DNA of 64,000 bases, from contig CANJUD010000001.1 in assembly GCA_947477885.1 (NCBI GenBank), positions 1-64,000 of the forward strand. The letters are read 5' to 3'. The notes under the pieces were generated by a model. That model ran no database searches. It worked only from the letters and a program-made list of their open reading frames with translations, and was not told the DNA's origin. A program made the position numbers and the translations under genes. The first letter of the stretch is position 1. Every line of letters begins with the position of its first letter. This document shows, in pieces, positions 17,609 through 26,388 of the stretch. The DNA is from Bacteroidota bacterium (GTDB lineage Bacteria; Bacteroidota; Bacteroidia; UKL13-3).

Positions 17609-20521
17609 ATGAAAAAAAATCTATTTTATATATTACTACAAGTTTTATTGTTACCATCTTTTGCCCAAACAAACTATTATAATAACGATGTAAAAACACC
17701 GCACTTAAACAAATTTGCTTTTGTGCATGCTACCGTTTTTATTGACGCTAAAACACAAATTGAAGACGCTACTTTATTGGTGGAAGATGGAAAGATAAAG
17801 AAGTGCGGTAAAAATATAGTTATTCCCAAGGACTATCATACTATTGATGTTGCAGGTAAATATATATATCCATCGTTTATTGATATATACAGCAACTATG
17901 GAATGCCTGGTAAAAAAGCCAAAGACCCAACAAATAACCAGTTCAACAGCAATAAGCCCGGACCCTATAATCAAAACGAAGCCATAAGACCAGAAACAAA
18001 TGCTTCCGAATTATTTGATGCGGATGAAAAAACAGCTTCGCAGCTTCGCAATTTAGGTTTCGGGTGTGTGGTAACGCATAATATGGACGGCATTATACGA
18101 GGCACAGGATGCTTGGTAACATTGGCAAAAGCAAGTGATAACAAAGTGATGGTGTCGCCTATAGTAAACACCAATTACTCATTTAATAAAGGAAGTTCTA
18201 CCCAGATGTATCCAGGTTCGCTGATGGGTGCTATTGCGTTATTGCGTCAAACTTTTTATGATATTGCTTGGTACAAAACGGCAACGCACAAAGAAACAGA
18301 TTTGAGTTTGGAGTATTATTTAAAAACCGAAAAACGCCCTAAAATATTTGATGCAGGAAATAAATGGAATGTTTTTAGGGCTTCTAAAATTGCCCAGGAG
18401 TTTGGACAGAAATATATATATAAAACGGATGGTGGGGAATACCAAAGATTGGAAGATTTGAAAAATTTGGGATGTGCAGTTATTACACCACTTAATTTTC
18501 AACTTGCATTTAAAACAGACAATATATATGTGAACGAAAAATATAGCTTGATGCAATTACTGCAATGGCAAATGTCGCCCTATAACCCGTATTTATTGGA
18601 CTCAGCAAAGATTGAATTTTGTTTCACCATCTATGATTTAAAAAACAAAAGCGATTTTTATAAGAACCTGAAGAAGGCAGTTGCTTATGGTTTGCCTGCT
18701 TCACAAGCTTTGAATGCCCTTACCCTAAATCCTGCAAAAATGATGGGAATTGAAAATACAGTGGGTAATCTGCAAAACGGAAAGCTGGCAAACTTTCTTA
18801 TATGCACCGATACACTGTTTGGCGACCGTTTTCAGATAACAGATAATATTGTACAAGGCGAAAGATATAATAATGAAAACTATATAAAATCGCAAAGCAA
18901 ACTAGAAGGAATTTATAATGTTATAATAGAAAATAAAACCTATTATATACAGTTGAAAAGCAAAACTGGGACAATTATATTAACCCCAGAAGGCAATCAA
19001 ACCAATCCTGAAATAGCAAAATTAACAGTAAAAGTTGATTCTCAAAAAATAACGGGTAAAGTAAGTGTGCAGTTTTATTATGATAACAATGCTATTAAAG
19101 GAAGCAGATTTTGCGATGCGATGCCAGATTCAGCAAAGCCCGACAAAGTTTTTCCACGTTTAGATTTACCCAAACCCTTCATTGCATTTGGCAACAACAA
19201 ATTACCAGAAGCTAAAAATTATCATATCAAAAACATCACCATATATACTGCTGAAAGCGATGGAATATTATATAATACGGATATAATAATTATTGCAGGA
19301 AAAATAAAAGAAATCGGCAAAAACATACGCTGCACAAACTGTGAAACCATAGAAGGCAGTGGGAAGTACCTTACACCCGGTATTATAGATGAACACTCAC
19401 ATATCGCCATAACAGGCGATGTAAACGAACCTACGCAAAGCGTAACGAGTGAAGTGAGAATAGGCGATGTGGTTTTCCCAGAAGATATAAATATATATCG
19501 TCAGCTTTCGGGCGGTGTTACTAGCAGTCATTTGTTGCATGGTTCAGCAAATTGTATTGGCGGACAAACACAACTCATAAAAATGCGATGGGGAGAAAGT
19601 GCAGAAGCTATGAAATTTGAAGGATGGGCAGGGCAGATAAAATTTGCACTGGGCGAAAATGTGAAGCAAAGCAACTGGGGCGAACACAATATGGTTCGTT
19701 ATCCGCAAACCCGCATGGGCGTTGAGCAGACGATGGTAGATGCATTTACCCGTGCAACACACTATAAAAAGGAATGGGAAGCATCTACTTTGAACAGCGA
19801 CAAGTATGGATTGAAACCGCGAAGAGATTTGGAACTTGATGCCTTGGTAGAAATCATGGATAAAAAACGTTTCATTACTTGCCATAGTTATGTGCAAAGT
19901 GAAATTAATATGTTGATGCATGTGGCAGATAGTTTTGGTTTTAAGGTGAATACATTCACCCATATTTTAGAAGGATATAAAGTAGCTGATAAAATGAAAA
20001 AGCACGGTGCAGCAGCCAGCACTTTTGCCGATTGGTGGGCATATAAATACGAAGTAATGGAAGCCATTCCGTATAATGCCGCTATATTATATAAAATGGA
20101 TGTAACCACCAGTGTAAACAGTGACGATGCTGAGATGGCTCGCCGCCTGAACCAGGAAGCTGCAAAGAGCATGAAATATGGAAACTTGAGTGATACACAA
20201 GTAATAAAAATGTGCACCATTAACCCAGCAAAAATGTTGCATATCGACCACAAAACAGGAAGTATTAAAGTTGGAAAAGATGCTGACATTGTGATATGGA
20301 ATAACAATCCTTTAAGTATATATGGTGTGTGTCAAAAAACATTTGTGGATGGAAAACTATATTATGATATCGACCAACAACAAACCATTATGGCTCAGCA
20401 AAAATGGTTGAAGCAGCAGATTCTAAAAAATATGGAAACATATAATAAGGAAAGCAAGGAAGCACCCAGCACCGAAGGGGCAGAAATGGAAAAGGAAGCA
20501 TATAGTTGCGGGCATGAATAA
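17609..20521 (+). CDS. Secreted tandem amidohydrolase, first domain inactive-looking
   Basis: A 970-residue protein with a signal peptide ending at SFA-Q (19-20) and two amidohydrolase units. The second unit (about 540-930) keeps the metal ligands of the superfamily: H596 and H598 in GIIDEHSH, H759 in TCHSYV, H785 in FTHILEG and D839 in VNSDDAEM. The first unit (about 33-420) retains the outer beta-sandwich and the late ALTLNPAKMMGI helix, but its HxH motif is replaced by Tyr94 and Asn96 (FIDIYSNY). The active half probably hydrolyses a peptide-like or cyclic amide in the periplasm; related proteins are often called amidohydrolases or imidazolonepropionase-like. The specific substrate is unknown. 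Confidence 0.85.
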   Translation: MKKNLFYILLQVLLLPSFAQTNYYNNDVKTPHLNKFAFVHATVFIDAKTQIEDATLLVEDGKIKKCGKNIVIPKDYHTIDVAGKYIYPSFIDIYSNYGMPGKKAKDPTNNQFNSNKPGPYNQNEAIRPETNASELFDADEKTASQLRNLGFGCVVTHNMDGIIRGTGCLVTLAKASDNKVMVSPIVNTNYSFNKGSSTQMYPGSLMGAIALLRQTFYDIAWYKTATHKETDLSLEYYLKTEKRPKIFDAGNKWNVFRASKIAQEFGQKYIYKTDGGEYQRLEDLKNLGCAVITPLNFQLAFKTDNIYVNEKYSLMQLLQWQMSPYNPYLLDSAKIEFCFTIYDLKNKSDFYKNLKKAVAYGLPASQALNALTLNPAKMMGIENTVGNLQNGKLANFLICTDTLFGDRFQITDNIVQGERYNNENYIKSQSKLEGIYNVIIENKTYYIQLKSKTGTIILTPEGNQTNPEIAKLTVKVDSQKITGKVSVQFYYDNNAIKGSRFCDAMPDSAKPDKVFPRLDLPKPFIAFGNNKLPEAKNYHIKNITIYTAESDGILYNTDIIIIAGKIKEIGKNIRCTNCETIEGSGKYLTPGIIDEHSHIAITGDVNEPTQSVTSEVRIGDVVFPEDINIYRQLSGGVTSSHLLHGSANCIGGQTQLIKMRWGESAEAMKFEGWAGQIKFALGENVKQSNWGEHNMVRYPQTRMGVEQTMVDAFTRATHYKKEWEASTLNSDKYGLKPRRDLELDALVEIMDKKRFITCHSYVQSEINMLMHVADSFGFKVNTFTHILEGYKVADKMKKHGAAASTFADWWAYKYEVMEAIPYNAAILYKMDVTTSVNSDDAEMARRLNQEAAKSMKYGNLSDTQVIKMCTINPAKMLHIDHKTGSIKVGKDADIVIWNNNPLSIYGVCQKTFVDGKLYYDIDQQQTIMAQQKWLKQQILKNMETYNKESKEAPSTEGAEMEKEAYSCGHE

Positions 20522-20579
20522 ATTCATTTATAGATAATCTAAATATTAAAAAAAACGTATATATTTGCCATTAATAATT

Positions 20580-20624
20580 GTTGTCTGTTATCAGCACTGG
20601 CGCAGATAACGGACAATTGACAAC
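20580..20624. repeat. Heptad-phased hairpin (TTGTCTG/TTATCAG family)
   Basis: Units TTGTCTG and TTATCAG are followed after eight bases by CAGATAA, CGGACAA and TTGACAA, giving a hairpin with one mismatch per arm. It sits between the amidohydrolase stop and the cyclophilin start. Similar units recur at 43381-43408. Confidence 0.65.
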
Positions 20625-20635
20625 CCGCAAACACC

Positions 20636-21265
20636 ATGAAAAAATTTACATTTATTATCTTGCTTACTGGCCTAGTGTATGCGGGCTGTAAAAAGAAAAC
20701 TACTACACCTATCAATACACCCGTTGTTGCCACAGAAAAAATTATTGAAATCAAAACCTCGTTTGGAACGATGTATATGTGGTTATACAAACAAACTCCA
20801 CAGCACCGTGCTAACTTTTTAAAGCTTGCCGATTCGGGTTTTTTTGATGGTACCACCTTTCATAGAATTATTCAGAATTTTGTGATACAAGGCGGAGACC
20901 CATTGAGCAAAGACTCAGACCCCGCCAACGACGGTACAGGCGGACCAGGATACACTGTTCCTGCTGAATTTGTTGACAGCTTAAAGCACGATTATGGAGC
21001 CATAGGAGCAGCTCGCGACAACAATCCGCTGAAGGCTTCAAACGGCTGTCAGTTCTATGTGGTTACCAATAAAACAGGTGACCATAATTTAGATAAAAAT
21101 TATACTGTTTTTGGGAAATTAATAGGTGGTGTAGATATAGCTTATACTATTTCTAAGCAAAGCAAAGGTGCCAATGACCGTCCGCTCACTAACATTTCAA
21201 TGGATGTAAATGTAATTGAAAAAACACTCGATCAGTTGAAAACAGAATTTAATTTTGTGCCTTAA
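20636..21265 (+). CDS. Cyclophilin-type peptidyl-prolyl isomerase, lipoprotein
   Basis: A 209-residue lipoprotein with lipobox VYAGC (Cys18), followed by a Lys/Thr-rich linker and a complete cyclophilin domain (about 38-200). Typical blocks are FFDGTTFHRIIQNFVIQGGD with the active-site Arg and Phe, a TGGPGY loop, NGCQFYVVTN and the YTVFGKLIGG strand. It should speed up proline isomerisation during folding of exported proteins, anchored in the inner or outer membrane facing the periplasm. It is preceded by a heptad hairpin and followed on the same strand by a propeller lipoprotein. Confidence 0.9.
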   Translation: MKKFTFIILLTGLVYAGCKKKTTTPINTPVVATEKIIEIKTSFGTMYMWLYKQTPQHRANFLKLADSGFFDGTTFHRIIQNFVIQGGDPLSKDSDPANDGTGGPGYTVPAEFVDSLKHDYGAIGAARDNNPLKASNGCQFYVVTNKTGDHNLDKNYTVFGKLIGGVDIAYTISKQSKGANDRPLTNISMDVNVIEKTLDQLKTEFNFVP

Positions 21266-21305
21266 GAAATTAAACAGCCTTATTAATTTCCTAACACAGC
21301 TATAG

Positions 21306-21313
21306 TACTTTTG
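21306..21313 (+). promoter_or_regulatory. Candidate -7 promoter element
   Basis: TACTTTTG matches the Bacteroidota -7 consensus TAnnTTTG and lies 15 bases before the ATG of the propeller lipoprotein. No clear TTTG is seen 19-21 bases upstream. Confidence 0.4.
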
Positions 21314-21328
21314 CCAGCTAAATAAACC

Positions 21329-22528
21329 ATGAACAAATTTCATATATATATAATCACTTGTTTGTTATTCCTAGTATCATGTATGGGAAGTAAGAAGGAT
21401 AAAGCTGTGGATGATATATTAGCAAAGGGTAAAATAGACCCCAAGCTTGTGCCAGCTAGTGTGGGCTATGTACCTGTGCAGCCATTCTTTACAGGGTTTT
21501 CACACCCTGTAGATATAGTGATGGGCTTTGATGAACTATTATATGTAGTAGATGATAAGGGTTTAAATATATTAGACCAAGCTGGGCGATTACAACAAAC
21601 TATATATATACCCGGAGCAACAGATGTAACGCAGGATCGTCGATTGCATACCTATGTGGCCGGAAGAGTAAATATTATAGTAGGTGGGCAAACAAAAAAT
21701 GTAGCAGCGGTATATCATTTAATAAATATGGCAACAGGAAATTATCAAATAATCGATACTCTCATTCATCCCTATTGCGATGGCACTCGAGGAAGTAGTT
21801 TCAGTGCTTTAGACGAACAAGTAAAATTTACAGGGCTGGCATGTACTGCTGGTAATGTATTATATGTTGCCCGCACGGGCCCAACACCCGATAACCCCCC
21901 GGCAATTGCTGATAACAATGTTTTGATATTTGATAAGGATGGAAATAATTCTGGATATGCCACAGGCCTAAGCCCGAATTCCCCCAGTCTTAAATCGGTG
22001 ATGGGGCTGTCGTCTATAGCAACTTTTGCAGCACCGCCACAACGGGTTTTTGGTATTAACCCCAACCCGGATTTTTTGGTAACACAAGGAGAACCATCTC
22101 AAGCAATTGAGTTTCGTGCCTTGTGGATTAAGCAATTCAACGATCCTGATCTGGGAATTGTATATAGCGAAAACACCAGTTTACTGAGTTTTGATAATTC
22201 AAAAGCGAGCAGTTATTTATACAAACCCAATCGTTTCGAAAATCCATCCGATGTATATATAGCGGGCGATCAAAATGCATATATATTTGTGGTGGATGCG
22301 AGCAAAGATTCGCTGTTTCAATTTACAGCGAGAGGTTATGAGGGCGTGAACCCGCCTGCCAATTATGGCAGCAACAAACAAATATTTGCATCGTTTGGAG
22401 GCAAGGGACAAGGCTTGTTCAACTTTGATGAACCAAGCGGTGTGTGCTATTATAAACGTATGGTGTTTGTGGCCGATAAAAACAATAACCGCATTTGTAG
22501 GTTTAAGTTAAGCACAGATTTGGAATAG
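21329..22528 (+). CDS. NHL-like beta-propeller lipoprotein
   Basis: A 399-residue protein with lipobox LVSC (Cys18). The mature part contains repeated blade-like segments, for example HPVDIVMGFDELLYVVDDKG, a FENPSDVYIAGDQNAYIFVV segment and FDEPSGVCYYKRMVFVADKN, which resemble NHL or 6-bladed propeller repeats. Such proteins usually bind ligands or partner proteins rather than catalyse. It is anchored on the periplasmic or outer face. The gene has its own promoter-like box and is convergent with the endonuclease gene. No specific function can be assigned. Confidence 0.72.
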   Translation: MNKFHIYIITCLLFLVSCMGSKKDKAVDDILAKGKIDPKLVPASVGYVPVQPFFTGFSHPVDIVMGFDELLYVVDDKGLNILDQAGRLQQTIYIPGATDVTQDRRLHTYVAGRVNIIVGGQTKNVAAVYHLINMATGNYQIIDTLIHPYCDGTRGSSFSALDEQVKFTGLACTAGNVLYVARTGPTPDNPPAIADNNVLIFDKDGNNSGYATGLSPNSPSLKSVMGLSSIATFAAPPQRVFGINPNPDFLVTQGEPSQAIEFRALWIKQFNDPDLGIVYSENTSLLSFDNSKASSYLYKPNRFENPSDVYIAGDQNAYIFVVDASKDSLFQFTARGYEGVNPPANYGSNKQIFASFGGKGQGLFNFDEPSGVCYYKRMVFVADKNNNRICRFKLSTDLE

Positions 22529-22540
22529 CGCATAAGTCAG

Positions 22541-22558
22541 TTCCGATAGCTATCGGAA
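22541..22558. repeat. Perfect 18-base palindrome
   Basis: TTCCGATAGCTATCGGAA lies between the convergent propeller and endonuclease genes. The 12-base core CGATAGCTATCG is also found nested inside the heptad element at 51705-51716. It may terminate transcription in both directions, although no T-run follows. Confidence 0.7.
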
Positions 22559-22634
22559 TTATGGTAGACAGTACTTCTGTGAAGTATTTAGTTTGTCTAA
22601 GCTTTGATTAACTGAGAATCGCAAACCGATCTGT

Positions 22635-24236
22635 TTATTCAACTACAACTTTGTGTTTACTTACCCCGTTTTGGGTAAATACTTCTATATAATAAACGCC
22701 TGAAATACTAGGCAAATCAAACGTATTCACAATATTATATAAAACCGTTTCCGAAATTTGTTGACCTGTTATATTATATAATTTCACAACCGATTTCCCG
22801 ATATCATTCTTCAAATCTATATGAATTTGATGATGGGAAGGGTTGGGATAAACACGAACAGAATTTATATTTTCTATATTATATATACTGTTTGGTAACA
22901 CTGTTATTTTAACAGGGACATAAATGTTTTTTATGGAATTACTGCTACAATCCATTATAATAGTATCTGTAAAAACACCGGATGTGGTACAATAGTATTT
23001 CAAGTCCAAACTGCCCGCAAAACCAGCATCGCAGCTAACTGCTCCAACAGCTTTGGTAAATAAATTTGTTTTAATATTGGTAAATAAAAGTGTTTGATTT
23101 CCTAAGCCCGTTGCGGTAATAGTATATAATAAAGTATCATACAAATTAGCACACAAATTTATTGTAGAATCGAATATATAAAAGCTATCATTATAAGGAG
23201 CATTTGACGTGTTGGAGATACTTGTTATACGTTCTGTAAATTCAGGATGGTCGATAAAAGGATTGCGGTTTTTTTGTAGTTTATAGATTGCCTCGTTGCG
23301 AATGGAATCTTTTGTGGTAGGTAAAAAAGTAGTATTCCATTCACGCAGAATTTTCTCTTGCCCAGTTAAAAAACTACTATAGTTTTGATATCTAATAGCA
23401 AAGTAAAACAAGGCCCTAGCAGCCCGTCCTTTATGCGCATCCCTAGGCTCAAACAAACCACTTGCTGATTTACTGCCACCTTGCTGCCACTGCGGATTTG
23501 ATACCACACCAAAAGGGTTATTACTGCGTGTAGAATTGGAATTTTCATCAACGGGAAACAAATGGTGCATATCACTCATCATTGGGTCTTGGCTACTGAA
23601 CAAACTTTGCGGCCATGTATGTTCCGTATTAAAATTATAATTGGTCTGTGCATCGCTGCGATTTGTATAATTTGTAATTATACGCCCTGTGTATACACAC
23701 TCCAAAGTATTTACAGTATCACCACTACCATTATTTTTGCCATTATCATATTGCATAAACATATTGTCGCGCGCACTATTGTATCCTATACTATTATAGT
23801 TTTTTGCCAATATAGTTTTCAATGAGGTTTTTAAGGGTTCTTCGCTTAGATTCTCGGTAGAATCATAATATTTTTCCTTGTATCGGCCTTGCCCATATAA
23901 GTGAAAATTATACGTGCCATGGTTTTGCACATAAAAAAGCAACTCAGCTGCATGTATAATATTATGCAATGGAGAAAAGCTTATTGTAATATTTTTTTGT
24001 CCGTAAGGAGGCAAAACAAAAGCAGTGTCGTTAGTACAATAATATTTATTAAATATTATTGTTTTATATATAATTAAATTTTTTGCAGTTTGGTTGCTCA
24101 CTTTTATTACTTTGGTTTGCGTGTCTTTACTATGCACCACGCCAAAATCGGCAAGTGTTGGATAAAAATCAAGGATTTGCGAGAAGAGATTATTCGCAAA
24201 GGCAAATAAACATATAAAACTAAAAATATATTTCAT
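22635..24236 (-). CDS. Secreted endonuclease I with Ig-like domain and T9SS type A signal
   Basis: A 533-residue secreted nuclease. After a signal peptide ending at LFS-Q comes an ASH/HYDIN-like beta-sandwich (about 21-115). The endonuclease I domain (about 130-330) shows NTEHTWPQS, SDMHHLFPVD, FEPRDAHKGRAARALFYF and a terminal RNPFIDHPEF motif with the expected His and Asn residues. A further beta domain follows, then a C-terminal sorting domain beginning VRVYPNPSHHQIHI and ending in a Lys-rich strand, the T9SS type A pattern. The enzyme should cut extracellular DNA and RNA, for nutrient scavenging or biofilm DNA turnover. Confidence 0.92.
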   Translation of the reverse strand: MKYIFSFICLFAFANNLFSQILDFYPTLADFGVVHSKDTQTKVIKVSNQTAKNLIIYKTIIFNKYYCTNDTAFVLPPYGQKNITISFSPLHNIIHAAELLFYVQNHGTYNFHLYGQGRYKEKYYDSTENLSEEPLKTSLKTILAKNYNSIGYNSARDNMFMQYDNGKNNGSGDTVNTLECVYTGRIITNYTNRSDAQTNYNFNTEHTWPQSLFSSQDPMMSDMHHLFPVDENSNSTRSNNPFGVVSNPQWQQGGSKSASGLFEPRDAHKGRAARALFYFAIRYQNYSSFLTGQEKILREWNTTFLPTTKDSIRNEAIYKLQKNRNPFIDHPEFTERITSISNTSNAPYNDSFYIFDSTINLCANLYDTLLYTITATGLGNQTLLFTNIKTNLFTKAVGAVSCDAGFAGSLDLKYYCTTSGVFTDTIIMDCSSNSIKNIYVPVKITVLPNSIYNIENINSVRVYPNPSHHQIHIDLKNDIGKSVVKLYNITGQQISETVLYNIVNTFDLPSISGVYYIEVFTQNGVSKHKVVVE

Positions 24237-24247
24237 CTTTTTTTGTA

Positions 24248-24754
24248 TTATAAATCGGGATCCTCCAAATCAACACCCTCATCGTAGTTTTCCATAAATA
24301 GTTCCCAATACCAAAGGTCAATACCCGGGTTTGCATGGTCTATAAGATCTATGATAGAATCTGATATTGCTTCAGGAATAGGATTGTCTTTTAGCTGGTC
24401 AGGCGTTTCACGATTTTCGGCAATATTGTTAATTTCCACCAGGGCATTTATGTAATTATTAAGTGAAGTGGCTACATGGTAAGCTTGCCATTCGCTATTA
24501 TCGTTATTGGCAGTATATACTTTTTCAGTTTCCATATCTACAAAAATGGGTGAGCCAAACTCGTCAGTAGCAAAGGCAAACCAATGTTTTTGCCAGATAC
24601 CTTCTTGCGGTGTACCATTAATATTCCGTGTATATTGCACTTGATCGTCGATAATGCTAACAGGGTTGAAAAACTGCACCAAACGATAACCCATACCCAC
24701 TCTATCAGGGCTGCGGTCGGTAAGTGTTTGTATGATTTCGTCGAGATGTATCAT
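24248..24754 (-). CDS. Hypothetical protein, possible SUKH (SMI1/KNR4-like) fold
   Basis: A 168-residue acidic protein with no signal peptide. The central part, HWFAFATDEFGSPIFVDMET followed by a W-x-x-Y-H-V-A-T-S-L segment and an N-Y-I-N-A-L helix, resembles SUKH-domain proteins, which carry a similar 'FA.D..G..i.vD' strand-turn and a late helix. SUKH proteins serve as immunity proteins or protein-binding modules. No toxin gene lies beside it. It is 11 bases from the endonuclease gene on the same strand, so the two may be co-transcribed. The fold call is tentative. Confidence 0.5.
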   Translation of the reverse strand: MIHLDEIIQTLTDRSPDRVGMGYRLVQFFNPVSIIDDQVQYTRNINGTPQEGIWQKHWFAFATDEFGSPIFVDMETEKVYTANNDNSEWQAYHVATSLNNYINALVEINNIAENRETPDQLKDNPIPEAISDSIIDLIDHANPGIDLWYWELFMENYDEGVDLEDPDL

Positions 24755-24864
24755 GGTTTATTTGTGGTTATTAAAACAATTGCAAAGGTAGTACGTTTAT
24801 TATCATACCTTCTCGTTTTTGAGCGAGATGAAATTTTATTATCAATATTTGAATGGCTACAGGT

Positions 24865-24872
24865 TATTTTTG
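24865..24872 (+). promoter_or_regulatory. Candidate -7 promoter element of ispH, leaderless arrangement
   Basis: TATTTTTG matches TAnnTTTG and ends six bases before the ispH ATG at 24879. Transcription would then begin at or next to the start codon, giving a leaderless mRNA. Confidence 0.4.
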
Positions 24873-24878
24873 CGGTAA

Positions 24879-25724
24879 ATGTTGAACCTAAAAGCAACTA
24901 TCGACGACAACTCTGGCTTTTGCTTTGGTGTGGTGTATGCCATACAAATGGCTGAAGATTATTTGGACGAGCAAGGGCACTTATATTGCTTGGGCGATAT
25001 CGTTCATAATGATGAAGAAGTAGAACGCCTTAAAAAAAAGGGGCTCGAAATAATTGACCACGAAAAGCTCGCTGAACTGCAAAACGAAACTGTTCTGATT
25101 CGTGCCCACGGCGAACCTCCGGATACTTATGAGCTGGCTTTAAAAAACAATATACAGTTGCTCGATGCCAGTTGCCCTGTAGTATTGAAATTGCAGAATA
25201 GAGTTCGCGAAGCACATAACAGCGAAAACCCGATTATCATTTTCGGCAAACACGGGCATGCAGAAGTGAAAGGATTGGTAGGCCAAACAAACGGGAAAGC
25301 TACTGTGATAGAGACTTTTGACGAATTGGATAATTATGCATTACCTGAAAAAGTGGCACTGTATAGTCAAACCACAAAGAGCACCAAAAAACTGTATGCA
25401 TTAAAAGAGGAGTTACAAAACCGCGGTGTGGAGGTTAGTTTTAATGACACATTGTGCAGGCAAGTATCTAACCGCGATATTCAATTGCGTGAGTTTGCTA
25501 CCAAATATGATATCATCGTATTTGTATCAGGCAAAAAATCATCAAACGGATTGGTATTATACAATGTATGCAAAGAGTATAATACAAACACATATTTTAT
25601 TAGCAGCAAAAGCGAAATTGATACACCCTGGTTTTCAGAAGGCAAAACTGTAGGGATATGCGGAGCCACCTCAACGCCCCAGTGGTTGATGGAAGATGTA
25701 AAACAATATATAGAAACAATATAA
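24879..25724 (+). CDS. ispH: 4-hydroxy-3-methylbut-2-enyl diphosphate reductase
   Basis: A 281-residue [4Fe-4S] enzyme that makes IPP and DMAPP in the last step of the MEP isoprenoid pathway. The three cluster-binding cysteines are visible: C15 in GFCFGV, C99 in DASCP and C193 in NDTLCRQ. Substrate-binding histidines are in IRAHGEP (H77) and GKHGHAE (H125/H127). The C-terminal GICGATSTPQWLMEDV block corresponds to the GASAP-type motif. Length is normal. The glutathione peroxidase gene begins four bases after its stop, so the pair is probably an operon. The presence of ispH suggests the MEP route is used. Confidence 0.95.
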   Translation: MLNLKATIDDNSGFCFGVVYAIQMAEDYLDEQGHLYCLGDIVHNDEEVERLKKKGLEIIDHEKLAELQNETVLIRAHGEPPDTYELALKNNIQLLDASCPVVLKLQNRVREAHNSENPIIIFGKHGHAEVKGLVGQTNGKATVIETFDELDNYALPEKVALYSQTTKSTKKLYALKEELQNRGVEVSFNDTLCRQVSNRDIQLREFATKYDIIVFVSGKKSSNGLVLYNVCKEYNTNTYFISSKSEIDTPWFSEGKTVGICGATSTPQWLMEDVKQYIETI

Positions 25725-25728
25725 TAAT

Positions 25729-26301
25729 ATGATAAAAAAAGCACAATCAATTTTGGGATTTTTTACTTTAGCTGGATTATTAAACCTGATGTGTAAACCC
25801 GCACCTCCAGATGATATAACCACAGAGAAAGATTTTTATAAATTCACAATAAAGTCTGTTGATGGAGAACCCATTGATTTGGCTGCATTTAAAGGTAAGA
25901 AAATATTATGTGTGAATGTAGCGTCATATTGCGGCTATACACCACAGTATGAGGGCTTGCAAAAATTGTATGAAAAGTACATGGGCAAATTAATTATTAT
26001 AGGTTTTCCTTGCAATCAATTCGCCTTTCAAGAACCAAATTCTGGAGCCCAGATTAAGCAATTTTGTACCTCAAAATATCATATAAGTTTCCCGCTTACC
26101 GAGAAGATAGACGTAAAGGGGAAACACCAGCATCCCATTTACCAGTGGCTTACACAGAAAAGTTTAAATGATGTTGCCGACCATGAAGTGAAGTGGAATT
26201 TCAATAAGTTTTTATTGGATGAAAACGGAAAGTTTCTAAGTTATTTTGGATCGAAGGTTACCCCATCCGATTCAGCTTTGATAAGTATGATAGAAAAATA
26301 A
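25729..26301 (+). CDS. Glutathione peroxidase family thiol peroxidase
   Basis: A 190-residue protein with a hydrophobic N-terminal segment (residues 7-21) that probably exports or anchors it. The peroxidase domain has the peroxidatic Cys68 in NVASYCGYTPQ, Cys95 and Gln97 in FPCNQFAFQEP, and Trp156/Asn157 in KWNFNKFL, completing the GPx catalytic set. Bacterial Cys-type GPx enzymes usually take electrons from thioredoxin rather than glutathione. The gene directly follows ispH, an oxygen-sensitive iron-sulfur enzyme, so a protective pairing is plausible but not shown. Confidence 0.9.
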   Translation: MIKKAQSILGFFTLAGLLNLMCKPAPPDDITTEKDFYKFTIKSVDGEPIDLAAFKGKKILCVNVASYCGYTPQYEGLQKLYEKYMGKLIIIGFPCNQFAFQEPNSGAQIKQFCTSKYHISFPLTEKIDVKGKHQHPIYQWLTQKSLNDVADHEVKWNFNKFLLDENGKFLSYFGSKVTPSDSALISMIEK

Positions 26302-26319
26302 GAGAGAAAAATTAGCTAT

Positions 26320-26339
26320 TTTCCTGACATCTGTTTCAG
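26320..26339 (+). promoter_or_regulatory. TTTCCTGA box upstream of the cytochrome cluster
   Basis: TTTCCTGACATCTGTTTCAG ends 49 bases before the diheme cytochrome ATG. It is partly palindromic (CTGA..TCAG) and resembles the box at 14527. A redox-responsive regulator site is one reading. Confidence 0.33.
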
Positions 26340-26388
26340 ATTTTTTTATGTATTTTAATAAATTCGCCATACAAAAATAAAATTCAAT

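Noticed and set aside
19544-20307. Long minus-strand open frames opposite the amidohydrolase
   Set aside because: They lie opposite a clear gene, show no motif or signal and are shadow frames.
24248-24754. Toxin-immunity pair with endonuclease I
   Set aside because: Not listed as a system because the SUKH fold is uncertain and the nuclease looks like a secreted scavenging enzyme rather than a polymorphic toxin; kept only as a check item.
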